Shown here piece by piece: positions 1-5,832 of a stretch of DNA of 14,674 bases. Both the position numbers and the translations under genes were made by a program. How positions within the stretch are numbered: position 1 is the first letter of the stretch; each line of letters opens with the position of its first letter. The notes below the pieces were generated by a model that worked only from the letters and a program-made list of their open reading frames with translations, was not told the DNA's origin and did no database searches. The stretch comes from RHKX01 sp035695265 (GTDB lineage: Bacteria > Actinomycetota > Thermoleophilia > Solirubrobacterales > 70-9), in contig DASSEM010000252.1 in the NCBI GenBank assembly GCA_035695265.1, positions 1 to 14,674 of the forward strand. The letters run 5' to 3'.

Positions 1-18
1 CCGGCCTTCGAACGGTCT

Positions 19-36
19 GCTGAGAGGTCGCTCAGC
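19..36 (-). terminator. Small hairpin overlapping the csp stop codon
   Basis: GCTGAG (19-24) and CTCAGC (31-36) are perfect inverted repeats around a 6-nt loop. The stem includes the csp stop codon. No U-tract follows within the window, so this is only a weak terminator or 3'-end stabiliser candidate. Confidence 0.25.
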
Positions 37-232
37 CGGCGGCGGCGACGTTCGCCGCCTGCGGGCCCTTCTGGCCATCCTCGACGTCGAACGTGACCTT
101 GTCGCCCTCGGCGATCTGCGTTCCCGGGGCGAGGCCGTTGACGTGGACGAACGCGTCCTTGCCACCGCCCTCGACCTCGATGAAGCCGTAGCCCTTGTCG
201 TCGTTGAACCACTTCACGGTTCCTGTAGCCAT
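32..232 (-). CDS. cspA: Cold-shock protein, CspA family
   Basis: A 66-residue single cold-shock domain, the usual length for a bacterial Csp. It begins MATGTVKWFN and carries the RNP1-type motif KGYGFI (residues 13-18) and an RNP2-type AFVHV (27-31), whose aromatic side chains stack on single-stranded RNA or DNA. Family members act in the cytoplasm as nucleic-acid chaperones that melt mRNA structure, either constitutively or on cold shock. The start is set by a near-perfect Shine-Dalgarno AAGGAGGG (plus coordinates 240-247) 7 nt before ATG. The gene diverges from the hydrolase at 433. The roughly 200-nt space between them could hold a long 5' leader, which is common for csp genes. The acidic Gly-rich loop EGGGKD is typical of actinobacterial members. 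The family is certain; which paralogue it is, and whether it is cold-inducible, cannot be told. Confidence 0.96.
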   Translation of the reverse strand: MATGTVKWFNDDKGYGFIEVEGGGKDAFVHVNGLAPGTQIAEGDKVTFDVEDGQKGPQAANVAAAG

Positions 233-239
233 ATGAGTT

Positions 240-247
240 CCCTCCTT
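240..247 (-). promoter_or_regulatory. Strong ribosome binding site of the csp gene
   Basis: On the minus strand AAGGAGGG stands 7 nt before the csp ATG. It is the strongest Shine-Dalgarno in the window and contrasts with several neighbours that have none. Confidence 0.85.
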
Positions 248-320
248 GGGGATTCGGTGCCGGTCCTTATGAGGAGCAATGCGCTCGGCACCTACTCATC
301 CAAAAACAAGCCATTGAAAA

Positions 321-339
321 GCCGGCCACGACGGCCGGC
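321..339 (-). terminator. GC-rich hairpin followed by U-tract, upstream of csp
   Basis: GCCGGCC (321-327) and GGCCGGC (333-339) form a perfect 7-bp stem with a 5-nt loop. Read on the minus strand it is followed at once by CTTTTC and then GTTTTTG, the shape of an intrinsic terminator. No minus-strand gene lies upstream of it, because the hydrolase at 433 runs the other way. It would therefore have to be a leader attenuator of csp or a stop for antisense transcription. The structure is seen; the function is inferred. Confidence 0.4.
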
Positions 340-370
340 CCGCGTCACACCTTAGAGAGTCCGCACTGAG

Positions 371-399
371 TTGCGGGCGCCGGGGCCGGAGGGTAGGCT
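371..399 (+). promoter_or_regulatory. Sigma-A-type promoter for the secreted hydrolase
   Basis: TTGCGG (371-376), a 17-nt spacer and TAGGCT (394-399) match the housekeeping -35/-10 pattern of high-GC actinobacteria. Transcription would start near 406, giving a leader of about 27 nt that contains the purine-rich AGGGGGAAGGG ahead of the GTG at 433. Confidence 0.6.
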
Positions 400-432
400 C
401 GCGCGGCTGACCAGTAGGGGGAAGGGAATTGC

Positions 433-1404
433 GTGAAACGACTCGCGGCGAGGATCACGTTGGCAACCGGCCTGACGGCCGCCATCTGCGCATCGGTGTC
501 TGCGGACGGCCCGAGCGCCGCGCCGCCCGGGGCGTCGGGCTCGCCGCAAGCGGCGGCGAGCGGCCCTGCCCACGGCGGGTTCCGCAAGCGGGTGACGATC
601 CATGACGGCCGCAAGCTCTTCATCGCCTGCCGCGGCAGAGGGTCGCCGACCGTCGTGCTCGAGGCGGGCACCGGCGATCTCGCCAGGGTCTGGAGCCTGC
701 CGCCGTTCGGACCGGGACGCGCCGTGCTGCCCGCGATCGCACGGTTCACCCGGGTCTGCGTCTACGACCGGCCGGGCACCTACATGCTGCCGGACGAGTT
801 CAGTCGCAGCGATCCCGTCGCGATGCCCCGGACCGCACTCGACATCGTTCTCGACCTGCGAGCGCTGCTGCGCGCCGCCCGCGTCCCCGGCCCCTATGTC
901 CTGGCCGGACACTCCTTCGGAGGCCTGGTGGCGCGGCTGTACGCGACCGCCTTTCCGGGAAAGATCGCGGGGCTCGTCTCGATCGATGCCCAGAACGAAG
1001 GCTTCATAGCCGCCTACAAGGAGTTCCTGAGTCCCGAGCAATACCTGGCAGCGGTGCTCGATCCGGCGCCTCCGCCGGACCTCGAGCACTACACCGACGT
1101 CGAGCGATTGGCCCTCGAGTCCTCCGGCGCCCAGGTGCGCCAGGCCCAGGCGGATACGCCGCTGCGCCGGATGCCCTTCGTCGTGCTCTCACATTCCCGC
1201 ACCCTTTCGAACCCGTTCGGGTTCCCGCCCGACTGGCCGATCGAAGCCCTCGAGCACGCGTTCCAGCAATCGCAGGACGATCTGGCGGATCTCCTTCCCG
1301 AGGCTCGCCACGTGGTCGCCGAGAGAAGCGGCCACTACATCCAGCTGGATCAACCGAGGCTGGTCACCCGCGAGATCAGATGGGTGGTGCGAAATTCGCG
1401 TTAG
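433..1404 (+). CDS. Secreted alpha/beta hydrolase
   Basis: A 323-residue protein with an N-terminal export signal (MKRLAARITLATGL, then Ala-rich, cleavage near residue 25) followed by an alpha/beta-hydrolase fold. The start is GTG, preceded by the purine-rich AAGGG. Visible landmarks are the strand/turn VVLEAGTGD, the conserved VCVYDRPGT segment, the nucleophile elbow GHSFGG with Ser161, and the C-terminal catalytic histidine in SGHYIQ (His301). The acid residue is less clear: Asp in SIDAQ after strand 6, or a residue in the cap, are both possible. The protein is probably an extracytoplasmic esterase or lipase-like hydrolase; the substrate is not readable. It converges with the hydrolase-cyclase gene, with only 14 nt between their stops. 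The family call is secure, the chemistry generic. Confidence 0.9.
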   Translation: MKRLAARITLATGLTAAICASVSADGPSAAPPGASGSPQAAASGPAHGGFRKRVTIHDGRKLFIACRGRGSPTVVLEAGTGDLARVWSLPPFGPGRAVLPAIARFTRVCVYDRPGTYMLPDEFSRSDPVAMPRTALDIVLDLRALLRAARVPGPYVLAGHSFGGLVARLYATAFPGKIAGLVSIDAQNEGFIAAYKEFLSPEQYLAAVLDPAPPPDLEHYTDVERLALESSGAQVRQAQADTPLRRMPFVVLSHSRTLSNPFGFPPDWPIEALEHAFQQSQDDLADLLPEARHVVAERSGHYIQLDQPRLVTREIRWVVRNSR

Positions 1405-1418
1405 ACGGAGCGAACCAG

Positions 1419-2744
1419 CTAGACCAGGGCGTAGAGCTGCCAGTTCTCTGGAACGCCCTTCAGCGCGTGGGTGCCTCGGTCCTCGAAGCGGAGCTCGGAG
1501 CCCGCGGTGAGGTCGCGCACGGTGCGTGAGACGAGCACCTCGCCGTCCCCCGCCCTGTCCATCACCCTGGCGGCGACGTGGACGGCGAGGCCGGCGATGT
1601 CGCCGTTCTGCAGCTCGATCTCGCCGACGTGGACGCCGGCGCGCGAGCGAAGGTCCTCGGCCGCGAGCGCGTCGAGGATCCAGCGCGCTGCCTGAGCCCC
1701 CCGGGCAGGGCCGGCGAAGGTGGCGAGGGCGCCGTCGCCGGTGCTCTTGACCAGCTGCCCGTCGAAGCGCCCCAGCCCCTCCCCGATGATCTGGGCGTGG
1801 CGCTCGAGCTTGGCGCTCCAGGCCGCGTCACCGAGGCGAGCGAGCGCCTCGGTGGATCCGACGATGTCGGTGAAGAGGACGGTGGCGAGCACCCGGTCGG
1901 GCTGGGCGCGGGGAGGCGGTGCACCGACGAACTCGCGCAACTGCGCGAGCAGCTCGCCCGTCTCGCCCAACCAGGGGAGATGCTCGGCTCCCTCCAGCTC
2001 GACGTATCTCGCGTTGCGGATGCGCTCCGCCTCGGCCCGAGCCAGCTCGGCCCTGACGATCTGATCGCGGCGTCTTTGCATCACCAGCGCCGGCTGGCGG
2101 ATCGCCTCCAGGACATCCCAGGCGCTGAGGCCGTTCGCGACGGCGCTCATGTAGCGGCGGGCGACGGCCGGGGTGGCGCAGGCCCGCTGCAGGCGCCCCC
2201 AGGCGGCATCGGGGTCACGGACTCCGGCTAGCCAGCGGTCGCCGTCGCGGCCCTCGCCCCAGTGCGCGGCGGTGGAGAGGATGAACTCACGCCAGGCCTC
2301 GAACTCGGCGTCGCTCAGCTCTCCCTTGGAGCGGGTGTCGAACCCGCCGGCGACGGCGTTGAGCAGAACCAGCTGCCCCACCCGGTCGGGGCGTCCGGCG
2401 GCCGCGAGGCAGGCGGTGATGCCGCCCTCCGAAAGCCCGATCACCGTCGGCTGCCCAATCCCTGCGGCATCCATGACCGCGATCAGCTGCTCGACGCGCA
2501 GCTCCACCGTGGGGGTCGCCTCGAGGGGATCGGAGGCCCCGGTCCCCGGCTTGTCGTACATCGCGACCCGCGCGAATCCCGCCAGTTCGGTGAGGAACTC
2601 GCGAGGTTCCGGGTAGGCCCAGAACTGATCGACGTTGGAGACCCAGCCCGGCACGATCATGATCTCCGCCGGCCCCTCGCCGAACACCTGCCAGGCGATG
2701 CTGACCCCGTCATGCTCGAGGTAGCTCGTAGGCGGAGCGTCCAT
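1419..2744 (-). CDS. Alpha/beta hydrolase fused to class III adenylate/guanylate cyclase domain
   Basis: A 441-residue two-domain cytoplasmic protein without a signal peptide. Residues 1-275 are an alpha/beta hydrolase with nucleophile elbow GLSEGG (Ser105), acid Asp227 in QRRRDQ and His255 in GAEHLPW, so a complete triad. Residues 283-441 are a class III nucleotide cyclase: metal-binding Asp293 in FTDIVGST, Lys333 and Asp337 in KSTGDG, and Arg393 in the VHVAAR segment. Class III cyclases normally have Asn where His389 stands; this residue helps position the ribose/transition state, so turnover may be weak or specificity altered. Hydrolase-cyclase fusions are known in actinobacteria, and the hydrolase may act as a ligand sensor for the cyclase. 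The start ATG has no Shine-Dalgarno but has TAGAAC 6 nt upstream, suggesting a leaderless mRNA. Product could be cAMP; this is unproven. Confidence 0.93.
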   Translation of the reverse strand: MDAPPTSYLEHDGVSIAWQVFGEGPAEIMIVPGWVSNVDQFWAYPEPREFLTELAGFARVAMYDKPGTGASDPLEATPTVELRVEQLIAVMDAAGIGQPTVIGLSEGGITACLAAAGRPDRVGQLVLLNAVAGGFDTRSKGELSDAEFEAWREFILSTAAHWGEGRDGDRWLAGVRDPDAAWGRLQRACATPAVARRYMSAVANGLSAWDVLEAIRQPALVMQRRRDQIVRAELARAEAERIRNARYVELEGAEHLPWLGETGELLAQLREFVGAPPPRAQPDRVLATVLFTDIVGSTEALARLGDAAWSAKLERHAQIIGEGLGRFDGQLVKSTGDGALATFAGPARGAQAARWILDALAAEDLRSRAGVHVGEIELQNGDIAGLAVHVAARVMDRAGDGEVLVSRTVRDLTAGSELRFEDRGTHALKGVPENWQLYALV

Positions 2745-2750
2745 GGGCCT

Positions 2751-2756
2751 GTTCTA
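2751..2756 (-). promoter_or_regulatory. Putative leaderless -10 box (TAGAAC) of the hydrolase-cyclase gene
   Basis: The minus strand reads TAGAAC, 6 nt, then the ATG at 2744. This spacing puts the transcription start at or next to the start codon. No convincing -35 is visible 16-18 nt upstream. Confidence 0.4.
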
Positions 2757-2817
2757 CAGCGTCGCCGGGTTTCGGGCCACCCGCGTAAGGCGTGGGCTCG
2801 CTTCGCACGGCTCCGTC

Positions 2818-2879
2818 AGCGGAGGGGGAGGGATTCGAATCCTCGATACGCCTGATCGACGTATAACGGTTTTCGAGAC
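2818..2879. repeat. Direct repeat copy A (att-like), 62 bp
   Basis: Direct repeat of 4677-4738 at an offset of 1859 bp, with 2 mismatches in 62 bases. See the tRNA fragment entry for the biology. Confidence 0.92.
2820..2879 (-). pseudogene. 3'-half tRNA-Ser(CGA) fragment (displaced copy)
   Basis: On the minus strand this reproduces the intact tRNA-Ser at 4679-4768 from the last two bases of the 5' anticodon stem, through the CTCGAAA loop, variable arm, T-arm and acceptor 3' strand. Counting two more bases past the 3' end, 60 of 62 bases match; the differences are at 2840 and 2854. The change at 2840 converts a C-G pair of the T-stem to a wobble. The 5' half of the tRNA is absent and similarity stops sharply at 2879, so it cannot give a functional tRNA. 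The placement, downstream of the real gene's 3' end in the same orientation, is that of the displaced attachment-site half after integration at a tRNA. Confidence 0.88.
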
Positions 2880-2943
2880 GAGCCCTCGAGCGCAAGACTT
2901 GTGGCCGCTTGCGGCGGTTTGTTCAGGAACCAACTACCGAATG

Positions 2944-2960
2944 CGATCGGTTTGCGATCG
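2944..2960. other. Hairpin in low-GC spacer beside the tRNA fragment
   Basis: CGATCG, GTTTG, CGATCG form a perfect 6-bp stem with a 5-nt loop. It lies in the spacer 2880-2997, which also holds a second small hairpin (GGGT at 2972-2975 with ACCC at 2981-2984) and the inverted pair CCCTCGA (2883-2889) / TCGAGGG (2968-2974). It could be a terminator for the methyltransferase gene, though no U-tract follows, or relics of recombinase arm sites. No gene is seen in this spacer. Confidence 0.3.
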
Positions 2961-2997
2961 ACCCGTTTCGAGGGTTTGAGACCCGAGCCTGGACTGC

Positions 2998-3798
2998 TCA
3001 GACGTCCAGCATCGCCCAACTCTGAATCAGGGTGAAGGTCGTGCCCCATCTGCCCGGCTCGGCCAACTCGGCCTCGACCTCGCGGCGTAGCGAGCCGAGC
3101 TCGCTCTCGCTCAGTGTCTCGAGCAGCCGCGACTCGAGCGCTACGCTGAACTGAAGCGGCAGCCGCAGGTAGGGATGACCCGGCTGGAGCGCGATCACGT
3201 GAGCATCGATCTCCGGTTCCTCAACACCGATCTCGCGGAACAGCTCAGGAAGCCCGCGGCCCGCCTCGCCGCCCAAGGCGGCGAAGACCTCGGAGAGCAT
3301 TCGGATCAGTCGCTCGGTCGCGGGGGCAGCAGGATTGACATGCCACGAGCCCAAATCCCACTCCTCGAGAACGAGCGCGCCACCGGGCTTGACCAATCGC
3401 TGGTGCGATTCCACCTGCTCGGAACCGCGGCCGAGCGGAGCGATCAAGAAGCGACCATGGACAAGATCGAATGATCGCGGCTCGAGCTTGCTGTCGAACA
3501 GGTCATCGACGACGAGCTCCACGTTGGAGATCCCCTCCGCCTCCAAGAACGATCGAGCGGCACCGAGCAAACGCTCGTCGACATCCCCGCCGACGACCTG
3601 ACCGGAGGAGCCGACCCACTCGCCGAGGATCCGAAGCCATCCCAGGGCTCCGCAGCCGACATCTAGGGCTCTCCCGCCCGGCTGGCTGCCGATCTTCGAA
3701 AGCAGCTGACGCCCCGTGTGCTCCCACACCTGTGATTGCAGCTGCAGGCGATCCAACTCCGACGGTTGGTTGGCCAACAGATACTCATCCTGCGCCAT
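2998..3798 (-). CDS. Class I SAM-dependent methyltransferase
   Basis: A 266-residue Rossmann-fold methyltransferase from the chosen ATG at 3798 (MAQDEYLLAN). The frame stays open to an ATG at 3876 that would add 26 residues lacking any similarity I recognise; the internal start is preferred because it begins the family-like region and has GGGAG about 12 nt upstream. Motif I, the SAM glycine loop, is LDVGCGALG (45-53). The acidic residue after strand 2 lies in GGDVDE (70-75), and the post-strand 4 segment DLVHGRFLI is followed by a VKPGGALVLEE strand 5 motif. The substrate is not readable; small-molecule methyltransferases of the UbiE/biotin-synthesis type look similar. Its GC content, about 62-65% in three lines counted by hand, is lower than that of its neighbours. 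It lies inside the segment bounded by tRNA-derived repeats. Confidence 0.88.
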   Translation of the reverse strand: MAQDEYLLANQPSELDRLQLQSQVWEHTGRQLLSKIGSQPGGRALDVGCGALGWLRILGEWVGSSGQVVGGDVDERLLGAARSFLEAEGISNVELVVDDLFDSKLEPRSFDLVHGRFLIAPLGRGSEQVESHQRLVKPGGALVLEEWDLGSWHVNPAAPATERLIRMLSEVFAALGGEAGRGLPELFREIGVEEPEIDAHVIALQPGHPYLRLPLQFSVALESRLLETLSESELGSLRREVEAELAEPGRWGTTFTLIQSWAMLDV

Positions 3799-3906
3799 CA
3801 CCGGCAGTATCTCCCGCCCGGCCCGCGCGGGCAAGGCGAGCCAGGCTCCGCACGATGAGATAGAAGGCGCCGGCAATCGGGCGTGCAGGGGGTGCCCACC
3901 CTGCGC

Positions 3907-4590
3907 TCAGACGCCTCTTTCGGGATTGGCGATCCGGTCGATCCCATCGGCGAGGCCGGCGAGCGCGTTGGCACGAATCCGGAGCTTGGTCGCATGGTGG
4001 GCGTTCATGTCGATGCCCGCGAGCCGGTCGGCCGCCTTCCGCGCGGTCGCCGGCACCTCCTCGGGCGAGACGACGGCGTCGAGGAACCCGGCGGCGCACG
4101 CCTCGTCGGGGTCCAGGATGGCGCCGGTGACCGCGCAGCGGTCGAAGGCGGGGCGGGTGAGTCGGTGGCCCGCGAGAGCGATTCCGAAGTACGGCAGGGT
4201 CAAGCCGATCGCCACCTCGTTGAGACCGATCTTGTAGTCGCCGCGCGCGCCGACCCGGTGGTCGGCGGAGAGCAGCAGGAAGGCACCCATCGCCAACGCG
4301 TTGCCGTTGCAGGCGGCGACGATCGGACGCGGGAACGTGAGCATCCGCTCGGCCGTCTTCGCGCCGGCCGTCAGCATCGTCGGCCAGTCGCCGCTGCGGA
4401 GGTCGAAGCCGGCGGAGAAGGTGCGCTCGCGCCCGGTCAGCACGACCACCGCCTCGTCGGCCGCGGCGGCGTCCAGCCGCTTCCCGATCGACGCCAGCAT
4501 CTCGGGCGAAAGCGCGTTGACCTTGCCGTCATCGAGCGTGATCGTGGCGATGCCGTCCGCCAGTTCGTAGGTCGTGAGCCCGTCAGTCAT
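3907..4590 (-). CDS. Crotonase/enoyl-CoA hydratase-isomerase family protein
   Basis: A 227-residue crotonase-fold protein, shorter than the usual 255-260 and typical of a compact subgroup with an N-terminal NALSPEML segment. Oxyanion-hole elements are FSAGFDL (58-64) and GNALAMGAF (96-104), which polarise the CoA thioester. Of the two catalytic glutamates of classical enoyl-CoA hydratase (rat Glu144 and Glu164), the first aligns with Phe104 and is lost, while the second is kept as Glu125 in GLNEVAIG. A single retained glutamate is more like an isomerase or another acyl-CoA activity than hydration. The subgroup resembles bacterial short crotonases I remember with the same GAFLLLSAD and IGLNEV motifs. 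There is no Shine-Dalgarno; TAGGCT stands 6 nt before the ATG, suggesting a leaderless start. The gene lies 88 nt downstream of the tRNA-Ser 3' end, on the same strand. Confidence 0.9.
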   Translation of the reverse strand: MTDGLTTYELADGIATITLDDGKVNALSPEMLASIGKRLDAAAADEAVVVLTGRERTFSAGFDLRSGDWPTMLTAGAKTAERMLTFPRPIVAACNGNALAMGAFLLLSADHRVGARGDYKIGLNEVAIGLTLPYFGIALAGHRLTRPAFDRCAVTGAILDPDEACAAGFLDAVVSPEEVPATARKAADRLAGIDMNAHHATKLRIRANALAGLADGIDRIANPERGV

Positions 4591-4596
4591 GGGCCC

Positions 4597-4626
4597 AGCC
4601 TAGAGCGAAGCCGCCGAGCGCCGCAG
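4597..4626 (-). promoter_or_regulatory. Putative leaderless promoter of the crotonase gene
   Basis: The minus strand reads CTGCGG, an 18-nt spacer, TAGGCT (4602-4597), six bases, then the ATG at 4590. Both boxes resemble the TTGCGG-N17-TAGGCT promoter at 371-399. Confidence 0.45.
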
Positions 4627-4676
4627 TTGTTGGCCGAGTGGCGGTTTTCCCAAATCACATGCGGGATCTGGCTCTA

Positions 4677-4738
4677 AGCGGAGGGGGAGGGATTCGAACC
4701 CTCGATACGCCTAATCGACGTATAACGGTTTTCGAGAC
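4677..4738. repeat. Direct repeat copy B (within tRNA-Ser), 62 bp
   Basis: Partner of 2818-2879. It covers the tRNA-Ser from the end of the 5' anticodon stem to the 3' end plus two bases downstream. Confidence 0.92.
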
Positions 4739-4768
4739 CGCCGCATTCAACCGCTCTGCCACCCCTCC
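4679..4768 (-). tRNA. tRNA-Ser (anticodon CGA)
   Basis: A 90-nt class II tRNA. On the minus strand the acceptor is GGAGGGG (5') paired with CCCCTCC (3') plus discriminator G. The D-arm region is TGGCAGAGCGGTTGAATGC, the anticodon stem GCGGT/ACCGT with loop CTCGAAA, so anticodon CGA reading UCG. The long variable arm (TATACG...CGTAT) is diagnostic of serine, and the T-arm is GAGGG-TTCGAAT-CCCTC. CCA is not encoded; the next bases are CTT. All stems pair, so it appears functional. A candidate -10 (TACCCT, minus strand, 4797-4792) lies upstream. Its 3' half is duplicated at 2818-2879. Confidence 0.97.
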
Positions 4769-4807
4769 GGGGCGCCGGGGCGTGAGGCGGAAGGGTAGCG
4801 AGGTTGT

Positions 4808-4813
4808 TACGCT
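4808..4813 (+). promoter_or_regulatory. Candidate -10 box for the Nod19-like lipoprotein
   Basis: TACGCT lies about 35 nt before the GTG at 4849 and ahead of the GGGAGGAG ribosome site at 4831-4838. No convincing -35 is present. Confidence 0.3.
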
Positions 4814-4848
4814 GGATCAGTCCACGTCCCGGGAGGAGTCGAGGGCTC

Positions 4849-5781
4849 GTGTCGATCAGGTCACCGTCGCTCAGGATCGTTTCGATCGTTGCGCTCGCGG
4901 GCTTGCTCGGGCTTTTCGCGGCGGGGTGCGAGCCGCTCGTCAACGCGCCGCCGGGCGGGGGCCAGACCGTCACGCAGACGTTCCGCTACGGGCCGTTCAC
5001 GCTCGGCCCGGGGGATGAGGTCCAGGGGTCGCCGTCCAGCGGGATGCCGCGGCCGGCCGGGTCTTTCGGGCTGAAGGGCGCCAGGTTCAACGTGGTCGAC
5101 CAGAACGGCACGCCGGTCAGCCCGCATGACATCCACCTCCATCACATCGTGATGACGACCTCGGCACGACAGGACGCGCTTTGCCCCGGCCGGGCCGAGC
5201 GGTTCATCGGGGCGGGCATGGAGCGAACCCCGATCACGATCTGGGGCCCTTACGCCTACATGGTCGGCGCCAATGACAGGTGGGGCTCGATCTACCACCT
5301 GATGAACGACACGCCGCCCGGCACTCCGGCCCGGACCGTCTACATCGAGTACACGCTCGACTACCAGCCCGGCGCCACGGCGACCAACTCGCGCCCCGTC
5401 ACCCCGTTGTTCATGGACGTGACCGGATGCGGGAACTCGACCTACGACGTGCCCGGCAACGGAGGCCCGGGCAGCGTCCACGTGAACTCACGCACCTGGA
5501 CGGCGCCGGCGGACGGCATCGCGGTCTTCGCCGGCGGCCATCTCCACGACGGCGGGATCGACATCTCGCTGAAGGAGAACACGCCCGGGGCGCTGGCCTG
5601 CACGGGAACGGCGAGCTACCACGAGAACCCCCATCACCTCGCGACGATCAACCCCTGCATCCTCCACGAGAAGGTCGTCGCCGGACGCGGCTACACCGTG
5701 GCCGCGCGCTACGACAACTCGCGCCCGTGGCAGGACGTGATGGGGATCGTGCTCGCCTACGCCTGGCGCGGCACCCAGTAG
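4849..5781 (+). CDS. Nod19-like lipoprotein with predicted dicopper-monooxygenase-type ligands
   Basis: 310 residues from GTG 4849. The frame is open 15 codons further upstream, but GGGAGGAG at 4831-4838 and the hydrophobic signal right after VSIRSPSLR favour this start. The signal ends in LFAAGC, so Cys27 is the likely lipidated residue (Ala rather than Leu at -3 is a little atypical). The mature part matches, from memory, the order of motifs in stress up-regulated Nod19 proteins: FTLGPG, GLKGARFNVVDQNGTPV, HDIHLHHIV, a Cys-rich middle, GGHLHDGGI and QDVMGIVLAY. His98-His99, His150, His231/His233 and Met298 parallel the HH / H / HxH / M copper ligands of peptidylglycine alpha-hydroxylating monooxygenase. 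Cysteines 111, 194, 251 and 270 could form disulfides outside the membrane. Family membership is fairly likely; copper binding and catalysis are inferred. Confidence 0.72.
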   Translation: MSIRSPSLRIVSIVALAGLLGLFAAGCEPLVNAPPGGGQTVTQTFRYGPFTLGPGDEVQGSPSSGMPRPAGSFGLKGARFNVVDQNGTPVSPHDIHLHHIVMTTSARQDALCPGRAERFIGAGMERTPITIWGPYAYMVGANDRWGSIYHLMNDTPPGTPARTVYIEYTLDYQPGATATNSRPVTPLFMDVTGCGNSTYDVPGNGGPGSVHVNSRTWTAPADGIAVFAGGHLHDGGIDISLKENTPGALACTGTASYHENPHHLATINPCILHEKVVAGRGYTVAARYDNSRPWQDVMGIVLAYAWRGTQ

Positions 5782-5819
5782 CGGCGTCGCCGGTCCTCCG
5801 AGGGTGGCGCGCGCCCGGT

Positions 5820-5825
5820 TAGGCT
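5820..5825 (+). promoter_or_regulatory. Putative leaderless -10 box (TAGGCT) of the CaiD-like gene
   Basis: TAGGCT, seven bases, then the ATG at 5833, with no Shine-Dalgarno. The spacing fits transcription starting at the start codon. No clear -35. Confidence 0.45.
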
Positions 5826-5832
5826 GCGGCAG

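Larger units (their letters stand above)
2818..4738. mobile_element. Putative remnant of a tRNA-Ser-integrated element
   Basis: The segment is bounded by the 62-bp direct repeats derived from the tRNA-Ser 3' half: the intact tRNA at one end and the displaced half at the other. The inside carries a methyltransferase and a crotonase-fold gene. No integrase, excisionase or replication gene is visible, so it can only be a decayed element, a minimal cargo, or a recombination product. Base composition is lower than the surroundings from 2880 to about 3800 but not across the crotonase gene, so the foreign part may be only the left half. Confidence 0.4.

Noticed and set aside
2816..3049. 77-codon minus-strand frame over the tRNA fragment
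   Set aside because: It runs through the tRNA-derived repeat and the end of the methyltransferase in a different frame; no protein-like character.
3799..3876. 26-residue N-terminal extension of the methyltransferase
   Set aside because: No family-like features; the inner ATG starts the conserved region and has an acceptable ribosome site.
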